A DNA stretch of 64,000 bases, taken from CALZKI01 sp045124055 (lineage in GTDB: Bacteria > Bacillota > Clostridia > Lachnospirales > Lachnospiraceae). This document shows positions 51,733 to 60,460 of this stretch, piece after piece. Below the pieces are notes generated by a model that searched no databases, was not told the origin of the DNA, and saw only the letters and a program-made list of their open reading frames with translations. The position numbers were made by a program, and so were the translations under genes. The stretch lies in the NCBI GenBank assembly GCA_045124055.1, contig JBGVKZ010000051.1, forward strand, positions 124,001 to 188,000, given 5' to 3'. Position 1 is the stretch's first letter; every line of letters begins with the position of its first letter.

Positions 51733-52834
51733 GAGCGTCCTCATCGGTAAATATGATTTCGTTTAAGGCATCTAAAATTTCTTCTTTTGTTACCGTAGTA
51801 TCGATGAAAGCCTTTCCTACCTTTTTTAAAGAAATAAAACTTAAGGTATTACCACTATGCTTTTTATCGTATTTAACATTCTCCATAATGGATTCTGCTT
51901 CAATGCTGTCAATACTGATTGGAAGATTGAATGGAACGAACATATCTCTGATTTCGTAGTAATCTTCCATCTCAATATAGCCTTTTTTCCAAGAAATAAA
52001 AGCTGCAGCTACACTACCAAGAGCAACACATTCTCCATGCAACAATTTAAAATCCATTGCTTTTTCGATGGCGTGTCCAATGGTATGACCAAAGTTTAAA
52101 ATAGCTCTATCGCCCTTATCATATGGGTCTTTCTCTACATATTCTTTTTTAATCTGGCAGCTTTGAGAAATCATATATTCCAAGGCAGCCATGTCTTTTT
52201 CGTGAATTTCATACATATTGTCAATTAACCATACATAGAAAGCCGAACGACGAATCAAACCGTATTTCATAACTTCTGCCATTCCAGCATAAAATTGTCT
52301 GCCATCTAAGGTGTTCAAAGTCTCTGTATTGATATAGACAAGACGTGGCATATTGAAAGCACCAATGATATTTTTGTATTGTTTATAATCCACACCGGTT
52401 TTGCCACCAATACTACTATCTACTTGAGATAATAAAGTGGTTGGAATTTGAATAAAATCTACACCTCGCATATAAGTAGCAGCTGCAAAACCTGTCATAT
52501 CTCCTACGACACCACCACCTAGAGCAACTAAAACATCGCTTCTGGTAAAGTTATGCTCTAATAAGAAATCATACATTTCGTTAATGGTATCAAGGTTTTT
52601 ACTACTTTCACCTGCTTTAAAAGTAAAAACAACTACCTCTGTGGCAAAACCGGATAATTCTTCCTTTACTTTGTCTGCATAAATTGGTCCAACCTGACTA
52701 TCGGTAATGATTGCATATTTTTTATCTTTTAATGCTACTTTCTCAAGTTCACCCTTTAATTCCCCAAAGCCTCTAGTAATGAGAATGTCATAACAAGGTC
52801 TATTGTCTTTGTTTACTGTAATTGTGTTAGCCAT
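51725..52834 (-). CDS. aroB: 3-dehydroquinate synthase
   Basis: The 369-residue enzyme has the NAD-binding VALGGGVVGDMTGFAAATYM, the TTLLSQVDSSIGGKTGVD block, and zinc ligands in the ILNFGHTIGHAIE segment. It makes 3-dehydroquinate from DAHP in the shikimate pathway. No other aro genes are nearby. Confidence 0.97.
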   Translation of the reverse strand: MANTITVNKDNRPCYDILITRGFGELKGELEKVALKDKKYAIITDSQVGPIYADKVKEELSGFATEVVVFTFKAGESSKNLDTINEMYDFLLEHNFTRSDVLVALGGGVVGDMTGFAAATYMRGVDFIQIPTTLLSQVDSSIGGKTGVDYKQYKNIIGAFNMPRLVYINTETLNTLDGRQFYAGMAEVMKYGLIRRSAFYVWLIDNMYEIHEKDMAALEYMISQSCQIKKEYVEKDPYDKGDRAILNFGHTIGHAIEKAMDFKLLHGECVALGSVAAAFISWKKGYIEMEDYYEIRDMFVPFNLPISIDSIEAESIMENVKYDKKHSGNTLSFISLKKVGKAFIDTTVTKEEILDALNEIIFTDEDAHE

Positions 52835-52868
52835 AATATTGTGTATAACCTTTCTATCGTATAAATTC

Positions 52869-52911
52869 AGAAAAAACTTCCCAAGTCCGCCAATATAGCG
52901 AGGGAAGTTTT
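52869..52911 (-). terminator. intrinsic terminator after sepF
   Basis: GGGAAGTTTTT (52901-52911) and AAAAACTTCCC (52871-52881) form an 11-bp stem with a 19-nt loop. The minus strand ends in six T residues. It lies between sepF and aroB. Confidence 0.8.
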
Positions 52912-52939
52912 TGCTTATGCTTTTTGATTTAAAATATGA

Positions 52940-53422
52940 TTATTGCATATCAAATGAACCATCAAAGTATCCTTGAATGTCGCCTGAAATATCAACACTT
53001 GCAGGTGTCAAAATAAAAATATAATGTGAAATTTTCTGTAAGCTTCCATCGATTGCAAAAGTAGAACCTGATGCAAAGTCGATAATTCGCTGTGCAATAT
53101 TCACATCTAAACCTTCTAAATTAAGTACAACTGTTCTGTTGGCTAATAAAGTTTCTGTGATTTCTCTAGCGTCATCTACAGATGTTGGTTTAATAACACA
53201 AACTTCCATACCGTTCCCCTGAATCTTCTTATTTCTTGCAATAGGTGATACTTTATTCACAGTAGTTCTTTTTGGTCTGGAATCTTCATCAGATGCCGCC
53301 ATATCCTTTGATTTCATATTAACCGGTTCTTCTTCTACTATGTAATCTGAATCATCATAATCATCATATTCTGCATCGCTTCCCATAGAAGAAAAACTAT
53401 TTACAAACTTGTCCAGTAACAT
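52940..53422 (-). CDS. sepF: cell division protein SepF
   Basis: The 160-residue protein has an N-terminal amphipathic stretch (MLLDKFVNSFSSMG) for membrane binding, a disordered acidic linker, and a C-terminal SepF domain with EVCVIKPTSVDDAREITETL and RIIDFASGSTFAIDGS. It bundles FtsZ and links it to the membrane. The neighbour yggS matches the ylmE-ylmF pairing of Bacillus. Confidence 0.95.
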   Translation of the reverse strand: MLLDKFVNSFSSMGSDAEYDDYDDSDYIVEEEPVNMKSKDMAASDEDSRPKRTTVNKVSPIARNKKIQGNGMEVCVIKPTSVDDAREITETLLANRTVVLNLEGLDVNIAQRIIDFASGSTFAIDGSLQKISHYIFILTPASVDISGDIQGYFDGSFDMQ

Positions 53423-53436
53423 ATATGTCTCCTTTA

Positions 53437-54144
53437 CTATATCTTATTGTGGGTAGAATAATCTCTTTCGCCAAATATACTCGTACCAACTCTTACATAA
53501 GTCGCACCTTCTAAAATAGCTGCTTCGTAATCAGAACTCATACCCATTGATAAAATATCCATACAAACATTATCAATGTTTTTTTGCTTTATGTCAACAG
53601 ATAAATCTTTTAACTGCTGAAAATAAATGGCATTTTCACTTGGAGTTTCACAAATTGGTGCAATGGTCATAAGTCCTTGAATATGAACATTTTCCAAAAG
53701 ACTTACTTTTCTAACAAGTTCCATCAATTCATTGTATTCTGTAATGCCCTGCTTTGTCTCCTCCTTTGCCACATTGACTTCAATTAAAATATTGGTGTGA
53801 ACGCCCAATTTTTCTGAACGCTTTTGGATTTCACAAGCCAATTCATAACTATCCACACTATGAATTAGGAAGGCTCTGCCAACGACATATTTTACTTTGT
53901 TTTTTTGCAAAGTTCCAATAAAGTGCCAACGGATATCCTTTGGTAATTCTTCGTATTTTTGCATCATTTCCTGGGCTTTATTTTCACCAAAATCTCGGCA
54001 GCCGGCAGCATAAACCTTTTCAATATCAGAAATTGGTTTTGTTTTACTAACCGCAATTAAAGTTACCTTATCTGATGCAATATTATTATCTTCACACAGG
54101 GAGTCAATTTCTTTTTTTACGTTTAAATAATTATCCTGTACCAT
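53437..54144 (-). CDS. YggS family PLP homeostasis protein
   Basis: The 235-residue PLP-binding protein has the Lys in LIAVSKTKP, DFGENKAQEMMQK, RWHFIGTLQKNK, and SMGMSSDYEAAI with the GATYVRVGTSIFG phosphate-binding end. It carries pyridoxal phosphate without a known catalytic reaction and affects amino acid balance. It is next to sepF, as in many Firmicutes (YlmE). Confidence 0.94.
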   Translation of the reverse strand: MVQDNYLNVKKEIDSLCEDNNIASDKVTLIAVSKTKPISDIEKVYAAGCRDFGENKAQEMMQKYEELPKDIRWHFIGTLQKNKVKYVVGRAFLIHSVDSYELACEIQKRSEKLGVHTNILIEVNVAKEETKQGITEYNELMELVRKVSLLENVHIQGLMTIAPICETPSENAIYFQQLKDLSVDIKQKNIDNVCMDILSMGMSSDYEAAILEGATYVRVGTSIFGERDYSTHNKI

Positions 54145-54154
54145 ATTTTGTCAC

Positions 54155-55543
54155 CTACTCATAAATAAAATCATTTTCATCTACCATACTTGCATCCAAT
54201 ACAATGTAGTCATAGGTACTTAAACCATAATCGGTATTGGATTGAACAATAGAATATTCATCATTTTGCGATAAAATAATGATTTGTTTGAAATCGGCAT
54301 AGCCTTTATTAATGTTATAAACGCCGATTAATGTACCTGTTTTGCCAATAACACATGTATCCGTCATTGTACCTTCTGCACACAAAATGTCATCTTTTCT
54401 TAAAATACTGTCATCTACATAATATAACTTATTTTCCTCATCATAATTGTAGATGGAAATTTCAAAGGTTTCTGTAATACGATTTCCTTTATTATCATAA
54501 GTTAATCGATTTACCATATAACTGGAAGTACTATTAGCACCTTTCATAACGTATTGTTCTGGAATCAGGAAAAATTCCTTTTCTACAATAGCGGTATTGG
54601 GAATTTTTAATCCAGTTTCTTTTTCTAGAATGATTTCGATGTCAACAAATCGTTCTGTGCAGAAAGTAACCACAGAATTATTAAATGTAAGGCAAACATA
54701 AGTCTTACCGTCTGCATTATTATATTTCGTTACTTGTGCCCAAGAACAATTCTGATTCTTTTCAAATTTAACTTGAACATACTCCTCATCTACCAGCTTG
54801 TCCGCATAGGCCTCAGAGCATTCGATAACAATAGACCAGTTTTCAGAAGTACAAAGTTTGTATACAGGGTCTCCGGCACTAATCTGGTCATTTGCCATCA
54901 AAACGTCTTTATGATAGTCTCTTTGGCTTAAAATGTCCTCTGTAATCTGTTCTGGCGTAAGAGTTTCATATCCATCTACCGAATAAACCACATATCCAGG
55001 TGTATTTGCATAGGAAAACTGCACATTAGAATTACTAGAAAGTCCCGCAGATAGAGATTCACTTAAAATTTTCGCAATATCATTTTGAATGGTATATTTT
55101 AATTGATATGTATCTGAAAAACTAAAGGTATCAAAATTAGATACATAGCCTGTAATTTCCGATTTTAAAAGAGTCAGTTCATCTTCTGTAAGACTGGACT
55201 CGTTATCTGTTAAATTGGCACTGATTAAGTCGTTTACAGAACCATCTGCATCAATGGAATAGATTAAATTGCCATAGCCTACTTTAGAAGACTCTCTGGC
55301 ATAATAATTCAAATAACCGTTCTTTCCTGCGTTATAGACGGTTTCTTCTCTTAAAGCAATACCAGTGTAGGTACTATCCTGGGATAAAGAGCTATTTAAG
55401 ACCTGATAGCCTACAATATGGTTGGAGGTAAAATAGGAATAGATAATTCCACATAAGTAAAAAATGATTAGTATAAAAAAGAAAAGGATACCAATATTTA
55501 ATTTCTTTAGTTTGGGAAATTGAATAATATTCTTATCTTCCAT
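54155..55543 (-). CDS. HlyD-like membrane-anchored protein
   Basis: The 462-residue protein has one N-terminal membrane helix at about 16-37 and a large outer domain. Residues 45-100 resemble a barrel-sandwich hybrid half (YTGIALREETVYNAGKNGYLNY). A helical region follows, and another beta-rich part comes near the end. I see no companion ABC exporter. The family name HlyD-like efflux is common in Lachnospiraceae, where it sits next to yggS and sepF; this placement hints at a role in envelope or division, but that is inference. Confidence 0.75.
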   Translation of the reverse strand: MEDKNIIQFPKLKKLNIGILFFFILIIFYLCGIIYSYFTSNHIVGYQVLNSSLSQDSTYTGIALREETVYNAGKNGYLNYYARESSKVGYGNLIYSIDADGSVNDLISANLTDNESSLTEDELTLLKSEITGYVSNFDTFSFSDTYQLKYTIQNDIAKILSESLSAGLSSNSNVQFSYANTPGYVVYSVDGYETLTPEQITEDILSQRDYHKDVLMANDQISAGDPVYKLCTSENWSIVIECSEAYADKLVDEEYVQVKFEKNQNCSWAQVTKYNNADGKTYVCLTFNNSVVTFCTERFVDIEIILEKETGLKIPNTAIVEKEFFLIPEQYVMKGANSTSSYMVNRLTYDNKGNRITETFEISIYNYDEENKLYYVDDSILRKDDILCAEGTMTDTCVIGKTGTLIGVYNINKGYADFKQIIILSQNDEYSIVQSNTDYGLSTYDYIVLDASMVDENDFIYE

Positions 55544-55561
55544 TTTGCACCTCCTTCTTAC

Positions 55562-55592
55562 AAAACTTAAGACCTCGGAATCTTCCGAGGCC
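55562..55592 (-). terminator. intrinsic terminator after the P-loop gene
   Basis: On the minus strand GGCCTCGGAA pairs with TTCCGAGGTC (55571-55592) across a GA turn, followed by TTAAGTTTTG. It is only about 20 bp before the next start, so partial read-through into the HlyD-like gene is plausible. Confidence 0.72.
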
Positions 55593-55603
55593 TTATCCTT
55601 ACA

Positions 55604-56023
55604 TTACAGTGAAACAATTATTTTTGATTTCATTGATTCAGGAATATCCTTCTCATCGATTGAAACACTTAAAACAAATTTAATACCATATTTTTCACTA
55701 ATTGTATCTAATTTACCAACTGTACCTTCAATATCTTTGCCTTCTAACTGTGCAATGTTCAAGAAACTATCAAAGTACATCTGCTCTAAATCATGATCTT
55801 GTGAAACGATGCCTAAGACGAAACCAACAAATTCATCACAATTATCGATTGGGAATTCACTTACATCAATTAAACGAACTTTATTGTTTAATTCAAACAT
55901 ATGCTTTGTACTCTTATCCAAATAAACGATATTGCCATTTACTGTTAATACTTCTGCATTTACCTTGTCTAAAAGCTGTTTTGTCTTACCCTTACCTTTG
56001 TTACCAACTATCAACTGAATCAT
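55604..56023 (-). CDS. small P-loop protein (PilT-like annotation)
   Basis: The 139-residue protein begins with Walker A, MIQLIVGNKGKGKTKQLLDK, and has a likely Walker B-like strand at FVLSVSI near the end. It is too short to be a PilT motor ATPase, despite the name used for close relatives. The function is unknown. AGGAGG lies before ATG 56023. Confidence 0.78.
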   Translation of the reverse strand: MIQLIVGNKGKGKTKQLLDKVNAEVLTVNGNIVYLDKSTKHMFELNNKVRLIDVSEFPIDNCDEFVGFVLGIVSQDHDLEQMYFDSFLNIAQLEGKDIEGTVGKLDTISEKYGIKFVLSVSIDEKDIPESMKSKIIVSL

Positions 56024-56082
56024 GAAGTACCCTCCTATGCTACGGTATAAATTTTACTTCCCCGAGTAAATACCTTAGAACT

Positions 56083-56111
56083 ATTATAAAGGATATACGT
56101 CTAAAAAACAA
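56083..56111 (-). promoter_or_regulatory. promoter of the P-loop gene and downstream operon
   Basis: On the minus strand TTGTTT (56106-56111) and TATAAT (56083-56088) are 17 bp apart, in the gap after the DD-carboxypeptidase gene. Confidence 0.7.
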
Positions 56112-56114
56112 TAA

Positions 56115-57095
56115 CTAATTGTTGATTTCGGCAAGCATTTGAATCATTTCCTGATTGATTAAATCTCTAGAACTTGCTCTTAAAATAATGCCAATATACG
56201 GGTTCCCAGCAGTATCTTTTGCCAGAATAACTAAACAGTGTCCTGACATATCCGTAGTTCCTGTTTTACCACCAACAACTGTCATATTGTCAGGGGCTGT
56301 ATAGTTCCCACGCAAGAACTGATTGGTAGTCATAATAGATACATCTTTTTCTTGACCTCTGGAATCGTAATATACTGTTTCATAGGTCTGCATATGAATA
56401 ATTTCATTAAAAATATCGTATTTAATTGCTTCGTTAAAAATCAAATACATATCATATACGGTTGTATAATGATTGGAGTCACTTAAGCCATGAGGATTTT
56501 TGAAGTTGGTATTCGTTGCACCAAGTCTTACAGCTTCTTCATTCATCATTTGAACGAAGGTTTCGATATCTCCACCAATATTTTCTGCAATTAGGTTGGC
56601 AACATCATTGGCTGAATTAATGAGTAAAATATGTAACGCCTGATTTAGCGTCATAGTATCTCCGGCTTTTAAACCAATGGCAGTTGCACCGGACTCATTG
56701 ACTCTTACATTATCAGATGCTACTAAAATATCATCCATATTGCCATTTTTAATGGCGACTAATGCAGTCATAACTTTTGTCAGACTTGCAGGATACAACA
56801 TTTCATTCGCATCCTTTGCATAAATTACTTCGCTATTTTTTACGTCAAATAATCCTGCAGCACTATTTTCTTCCATTGAGATGTTTTCTGATAACACATT
56901 TTCTGAAACAACACAAATATCAGAAGCAAACGTTTCTGATGTTTGTGGTACTGTCGAAGAAATGATGTTAAAACTACTGGTGTGATGATTTTTGCTATAT
57001 TGAAAATCATACTGATTATTACCACAACCAGAAAACATCAAGGCAGCTATGCAAAGAAAAATAACTCCACAACGTTTTCTATTTGTACATCTCAC
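56115..57095 (-). CDS. D-alanyl-D-alanine carboxypeptidase, lipoprotein
   Basis: The 326-residue protein has a signal sequence with lipobox FSGC (Cys24). After a Ser/Thr-rich linker the DacA-type domain shows YPASLTKVMT (SxxK), the SAND motif in LLINSANDVAN, and GGKTGT. It trims the D-Ala from peptidoglycan stems. It starts at GTG 57095 inside mgsA; the ribosome binding site is weak (GGAGATTTAGAGTGGC), so initiation may depend on coupling. Confidence 0.92.
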   Translation of the reverse strand: MRCTNRKRCGVIFLCIAALMFSGCGNNQYDFQYSKNHHTSSFNIISSTVPQTSETFASDICVVSENVLSENISMEENSAAGLFDVKNSEVIYAKDANEMLYPASLTKVMTALVAIKNGNMDDILVASDNVRVNESGATAIGLKAGDTMTLNQALHILLINSANDVANLIAENIGGDIETFVQMMNEEAVRLGATNTNFKNPHGLSDSNHYTTVYDMYLIFNEAIKYDIFNEIIHMQTYETVYYDSRGQEKDVSIMTTNQFLRGNYTAPDNMTVVGGKTGTTDMSGHCLVILAKDTAGNPYIGIILRASSRDLINQEMIQMLAEINN

Positions 57096-57474
57096 GCCAC
57101 TCTAAATCTCCTCTATCTAATGACTTGATTAATAATTCCGCAGAAGCAAGATTTGTTGCTAATGGAATATTGTGCATATCACAAAGTCTCATAACATTGC
57201 TAACATCTGGTTCGTGATGTTTTGGATTTAATGGGTCACGCAAAAAAATGACCAAGTCTATCTGATTGTGTTCAATCTGTGCCCCAATTTGTTGTTCCCC
57301 GCCAAGATGTCCTGCTAGGAATTTATGAATGGTTAAATTTGTCACTTCTTCAATTAGTCTCCCCGTTGTGCCTGTGGCAAATAAATCGTTTTTGCTTAAA
57401 ATTCCTCTGTATGCAATGCAAAAGTTTTGCATCAGTTTTTTCTTAGCATCATGAGCAATTAATGCTATGTTCAT
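57079..57474 (-). CDS. mgsA: methylglyoxal synthase
   Basis: The 131-residue enzyme has MNIALIAHDAKKKLM, the phosphate loop GTTGRLIEE, SGPxGGDxQ-like GGEQQIGAQI and the catalytic Asp of FLRDPLNPKHHEPD. It converts dihydroxyacetone phosphate to methylglyoxal. It overlaps both neighbours, rodA by 4 bp and the carboxypeptidase by 17 bp. Confidence 0.95.
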   Translation of the reverse strand: MNIALIAHDAKKKLMQNFCIAYRGILSKNDLFATGTTGRLIEEVTNLTIHKFLAGHLGGEQQIGAQIEHNQIDLVIFLRDPLNPKHHEPDVSNVMRLCDMHNIPLATNLASAELLIKSLDRGDLEWREMYK

Positions 57475-58613
57475 AGTTCTAACCCCCTCTGGTTGGTAGC
57501 TTGTTTTCTGTTATTCCCTTGTAACCTTACATTTAATAATAATCCTACGCCGATATACAAACTTAATAGTGAAGACAGCCCATAACTTACAAAAGGTAAT
57601 GGTATTCCGGTATTTGGCATTACGCCAGTGGCAACGGAAATATTTAAGAAACTCTGAAAACCAATTAGTGCTGCAACACCAGAGGCAATCAGTGTACCTG
57701 CCATATCTTTTGCTCGTCTGGCAATGTGAATACATTCCAAGACAATAAGTAAAATCAGAATGATGACTGCACAAGTGCCGATAAATCCAAATTCTTCACC
57801 TACAATAGCAAAAATAAAGTCTGTCTGCGGCTCTGAAATGAAATTCCCGTTTTTTACAGAGGTAATTTCATTATTTTTGTACCCTTTACCGAAAAGCATT
57901 CCTGAGCCGATAGCCATAATGGAATTTAGCTGTTGGTAAGCTGTGGAGGTAGAATATTCATCTGGATATAGCCAAGCCATAATACGAAGTCTCTGATAGT
58001 CTTGAATCAACGTCTGGTCTTCCTGAACAACTAAGAGCAGGAAAATTATGACAGCAGGAATCAGTATCGATAATACTGTTATAACAATTCTTCTATCCAG
58101 TCCCCCTACAAATAAGAGTACACAAAATACAATCGCAATCATAATACTGGTAGACAAATCCGGTTGCTTTAAGACCAAATAAAGAGGTATCAGCAAAAGG
58201 ATTCCTGCCAATAAAATATACTTTAGCTTACTAATGTGCTCTTTATGTAACATAATAAACTGGGCAAAAAATAAAATCAACATAATTTTCGTCAGTTCAG
58301 AAGGCTGAAAACGTATACCAAAAAGGTTCACCCAACGCTGAGAATTATTTGTTGTTTCTCCAAGCCCTGTTCTTACAAGAATCAATAGCACTAAGTTTAA
58401 AGCATATATGACCCAATAAAATCGTAATATAAACGAATAATCAATCAGTGAAACAACCACCATTGCAAAAAGCCCCATAATAAGCCCCATAATCTGATTG
58501 TCCTGAAATTCGCTATTGGCACTACCAATGGTTACAATTCCCACAATGGTAAGTGCTACTACTAATAATATTAACTTAAAATCGTAATTTTTTATATGGT
58601 ACTGTCGTAACAT
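57471..58613 (-). CDS. rodA: rod shape-determining protein RodA (SEDS family)
   Basis: The 380-residue SEDS glycosyltransferase has about ten membrane segments, the RWVNLFGIRFQPSELTKI block, the large loop ending in FISEPQTDFIFAIVGEE, and VMPNTGIPLPFVSYGLSSLL. It polymerises peptidoglycan for elongation with the class B PBP encoded in the same cluster. Placement beside minE and PBP2/mreCD favours RodA over FtsW. Confidence 0.93.
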   Translation of the reverse strand: MLRQYHIKNYDFKLILLVVALTIVGIVTIGSANSEFQDNQIMGLIMGLFAMVVVSLIDYSFILRFYWVIYALNLVLLILVRTGLGETTNNSQRWVNLFGIRFQPSELTKIMLILFFAQFIMLHKEHISKLKYILLAGILLLIPLYLVLKQPDLSTSIMIAIVFCVLLFVGGLDRRIVITVLSILIPAVIIFLLLVVQEDQTLIQDYQRLRIMAWLYPDEYSTSTAYQQLNSIMAIGSGMLFGKGYKNNEITSVKNGNFISEPQTDFIFAIVGEEFGFIGTCAVIILILLIVLECIHIARRAKDMAGTLIASGVAALIGFQSFLNISVATGVMPNTGIPLPFVSYGLSSLLSLYIGVGLLLNVRLQGNNRKQATNQRGLEL

Positions 58614-58625
58614 TTTTTCTCCAAG

Positions 58626-58883
58626 TTATTTATACAAGTCTAAGATTGGAATGGTTGCACTTAATGAGGCATTACGTTTTCCTTGTACGTCCTGCTTAAT
58701 TTGTACATCCATTTTATCCACGTCAATTTTCATATATTTGGATATTACTTTTGCAATATCTTTTTTCATCAGTTCCAAGGTTTCCTGCGAACAGTTGATT
58801 CTATCCGATATCAGTAAAACTCTTAATCTGTCTTTTGCAGTGGTTTTCGAGTGTTTTTTGTAAAAAAATCTATAAAACTTCAT
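58626..58883 (-). CDS. minE: cell division topological specificity factor MinE
   Basis: The 85-residue protein has an N-terminal basic membrane-targeting part (FYRFFYKKHSKTTAKDRL), the RVLLISDRINCSQETLELMKK contact region split near 22-42, and a C-terminal dimer domain. It releases MinCD from the membrane and sets oscillation. It follows minD by 17 bp. Confidence 0.93.
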   Translation of the reverse strand: MKFYRFFYKKHSKTTAKDRLRVLLISDRINCSQETLELMKKDIAKVISKYMKIDVDKMDVQIKQDVQGKRNASLSATIPILDLYK

Positions 58884-58900
58884 ATGTTCACACCCTTTCC

Positions 58901-59692
58901 CTAGACTCTATGGAATATGCCGGATATTTTGGTCCAGAAGGATATACCGTGTTCAAAATTCATAAATGGTACTTCTTCTTTCAAAATTCTCCTACAAATA
59001 TTCTCATAGGCTTTTCCTGCTAAGGTGCTACTACCAACCAATGGTTCTCCTTGGTTGGTTGAAACCACAACATTTTCATCATCAGGTACAATTCCGAGTA
59101 ATGGAATGGATAAAATATCCACCACATCAGAGGAAGACATCATATCCCCTCTTTTGACCATATCGTATCGTAAACGATTGATAATTAAGTGGATATCTGT
59201 AAAATCATATGCCTCCAGCAGACCGATAATTCTGTCTGCATCACGAATGGCAGACACCTCAGGCGTAGTAACTACAAAAGCCCTATCTGCTCCGGCAATG
59301 GCATTTTGAAAACCTTGTTCGATACCCGCCGGGCAATCTAATATAATGTAGTCAAACTGACCTTTTAAGTGGTCTATCATTTTCACCATCTGTTCCGGTG
59401 TAACAGCAGATTTATCTTTGGTTTGTGCCGAAGGTAATAGGTATAAACTGGGATAACGTCTATCCCGAATAAGTGCCTGTTTAATACGGCAATTTCCTTC
59501 AATAACGTCTACCAGGTTGTAAACGATACGGTTTTCAAGTCCCATAACGACATCTAGATTTCTAAGTCCGATGTCTGTATCAATTAAAACAACTCTTTTC
59601 CCGGTAGCCGCAAGTCCTGTTCCAATGTTTGCTGACGAAGTAGTTTTTCCAACGCCGCCTTTTCCTGAAGTGATTACGATAACTTCACACAT
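58901..59692 (-). CDS. minD: septum site-determining protein MinD
   Basis: The 263-residue ParA-type ATPase has a deviant Walker A, SGKGGVGKTTSSAN with Lys11 and Lys16, DTDIGLRNLD, and IILDCPAGIEQGFQNA. It ends in an amphipathic membrane-binding helix (GISFWTKISGIFHRV). It recruits MinC and MinE. AAAGGAGG lies before ATG 59692. Confidence 0.96.
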   Translation of the reverse strand: MCEVIVITSGKGGVGKTTSSANIGTGLAATGKRVVLIDTDIGLRNLDVVMGLENRIVYNLVDVIEGNCRIKQALIRDRRYPSLYLLPSAQTKDKSAVTPEQMVKMIDHLKGQFDYIILDCPAGIEQGFQNAIAGADRAFVVTTPEVSAIRDADRIIGLLEAYDFTDIHLIINRLRYDMVKRGDMMSSSDVVDILSIPLLGIVPDDENVVVSTNQGEPLVGSSTLAGKAYENICRRILKEEVPFMNFEHGISFWTKISGIFHRV

Positions 59693-59766
59693 ATATATAC
59701 CTCCTTTATTTCCTTGTGATTTCTCCTTGGTACATATAGATAAAGTTATCCTTTGTAACTTATATA

Positions 59767-60444
59767 TTATAATTTTTCAGCAAAATCCTTCGCAATCGGT
59801 TCTAAAACGACTGCATTGTCTTTTACATAAGCAACTTGTGGCTTAAATTTAGGTCTAATAGGCCATTTGGGTGTCTTAGGATTTTCATATCGGTAGTTAT
59901 CTACTTTTAAGCATTCTGCCGATACATCAAGAGCAATTATGTAGTGTCCCGTTTCTCCACTACCTCCTGCATAGGCATTGCCATATAAGCCGCCAATGAT
60001 AATAATATCTTTTTTGGAAATGACATTTGCTCCCGGATTAACATCACCTAATATAATAATGCTAGAATCCGTTTCCAATACTTGTCCATTTTTTAAACTG
60101 CCTTTATAGAATTGACCCAAATTCTTACTCTGTTCATCTGCATCAAAATTTTGATACTGCTCTAGGGCTTTCAATATTTGATTTTCGGTTTCCCCATCTT
60201 TACCAATGAGACATAATATTTTAATATCCGACTGTTCCTCAATGGCACTTATGACAGCTCTTTCTTCTTCATCGCTTAAGTCTCTACCTACTATGGAAAG
60301 TACCATTTTTGCATCTTTAAAAAAGGCCGCAGCTTCCTTAAATTTTGTCTTTGTTTCCTCCAAAATGGTATCCATAGGTTCTTCATTTGACAAGTGCAGG
60401 CTGATGCCGTGCTGAAAACTTTTAATTATAACGGAATTTTTCAT
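59767..60444 (-). CDS. minC: septum site-determining protein MinC
   Basis: The 225-residue protein has an N-terminal FtsZ-inhibiting domain (about 1-100) and the C-terminal beta-helix with GDVNPGANVISKKDIIIIGG and GNAYAGG, which binds MinD. It blocks Z-rings at the poles. I use ATG 60444 with GGAGAG upstream; an earlier in-frame start overlaps the PBP2 gene. Confidence 0.94.
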   Translation of the reverse strand: MKNSVIIKSFQHGISLHLSNEEPMDTILEETKTKFKEAAAFFKDAKMVLSIVGRDLSDEEERAVISAIEEQSDIKILCLIGKDGETENQILKALEQYQNFDADEQSKNLGQFYKGSLKNGQVLETDSSIIILGDVNPGANVISKKDIIIIGGLYGNAYAGGSGETGHYIIALDVSAECLKVDNYRYENPKTPKWPIRPKFKPQVAYVKDNAVVLEPIAKDFAEKL

Positions 60445-60460
60445 AACAAATACTCTCCAA

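Noticed and set aside
55604..56023. PilT twitching motor
   Set aside because: At 139 residues it lacks most of the PilT ATPase, and no pilus genes are in the window.
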